This document shows positions 6,152 through 6,202 of a stretch of DNA of 6,202 nucleotides, piece by piece (the first letter of the stretch is position 1; each line of letters opens with the position of its first letter). Source of the DNA: an uncultured Klebsiella sp. (lineage in GTDB: Bacteria > Pseudomonadota > Gammaproteobacteria > Enterobacterales > Enterobacteriaceae); assembly GCA_902490055.1 (NCBI GenBank), contig CABUCP010000211.1, positions 1 to 6,202 of the forward strand, in the 5' to 3' direction. The position numbers and the translations under genes were made by a program. The notes beneath the pieces were generated by a model. That model did no database searches. It was not told the DNA's origin and worked only from the letters and a program-made list of their open reading frames with translations.

Positions 6152-6202
6152 ATGAAGTTTATCATTAAATTGTTCCCGGAAATCACCATCAAAAGCCAAT
6201 CT
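6152..6202 (+). CDS. thiI: ThiI, tRNA 4-thiouridine synthetase / thiamine sulfur carrier (first 17 codons)
   Basis: The 17 residues MKFIIKLFPEITIKSQS match the start of enterobacterial ThiI as I recall it; the rest lies beyond the window. Full-length ThiI (about 482 residues in E. coli) has an N-terminal ferredoxin-like and THUMP region, a PP-loop ATPase domain and a C-terminal rhodanese domain. It moves sulfur from the cysteine desulfurase IscS to uridine 8 of tRNA and takes part in building the thiamine thiazole. Only the first strand of the N-terminal domain is visible here. No strong ribosome binding sequence precedes the ATG. The divergent arrangement with xseB is the same as in E. coli. 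Identity rests on 17 residues plus gene order, and both agree. Confidence 0.9.
   Translation, partial: MKFIIKLFPEITIKSQS

Noticed and set aside
1..6202. Mobile element, attachment site, CRISPR or foreign island
   Set aside because: Gene order matches the conserved enterobacterial arrangement, all genes have full motifs and usual lengths, and I see no terminal repeats, integrase or change in base composition.

Overview
This window is a core chromosomal segment from an enterobacterium. The protein sequences are close to what I recall for Escherichia coli and closer still to Klebsiella/Raoultella-type relatives; genus is not settled from sequence alone. It looks like ordinary housekeeping DNA with GC-rich codon use throughout. 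I see no insertion sequence, phage gene, tRNA, rRNA, CRISPR array or sign of transfer, and no undescribed gene system. The points of interest are in the junctions between genes.

Layout: the 3' part of nusB (to 277), then thiL (351-1328) and pgpA (1315-1821), run on the + strand and end at a symmetric, probably bidirectional hairpin terminator (about 1825-1849). Facing them on the - strand is the cluster xseB (5916-5674), ispA (5673-4774), dxs (4755-2893), yajO (2834-1860), transcribed in that order. Divergent from xseB, the first 17 codons of thiI begin at 6152 on the + strand. The 235-base gap between xseB and thiI (5917-6151) holds an extended -10 promoter for thiI, a 14-base palindrome, an 8-base direct repeat and a leader hairpin.

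How the genes fit together: Dxs makes 1-deoxy-D-xylulose 5-phosphate (DXP), the entry compound of the MEP isoprenoid pathway and also a precursor of the thiamine thiazole and of pyridoxal phosphate. IspA turns the C5 products into farnesyl diphosphate. Dxs itself needs thiamine diphosphate, which ThiL makes, and ThiI supplies sulfur for the thiazole as well as for 4-thiouridine in tRNA. Thiamine and isoprenoid supply are therefore interleaved. NusB (transcription antitermination), PgpA (phosphatidylglycerophosphate phosphatase), XseB (exonuclease VII small subunit) and YajO (aldo/keto reductase) complete the set.

Most notable observations: a hairpin that would bury the yajO ribosome binding site; loss of the ATG expected for pgpA, leaving a TTG (or rarer) start overlapping thiL; a near-continuous hairpin with a U-rich tail between nusB and thiL; and xseB, ispA and dxs all lying in one reading frame, separated only by single TAA stops.
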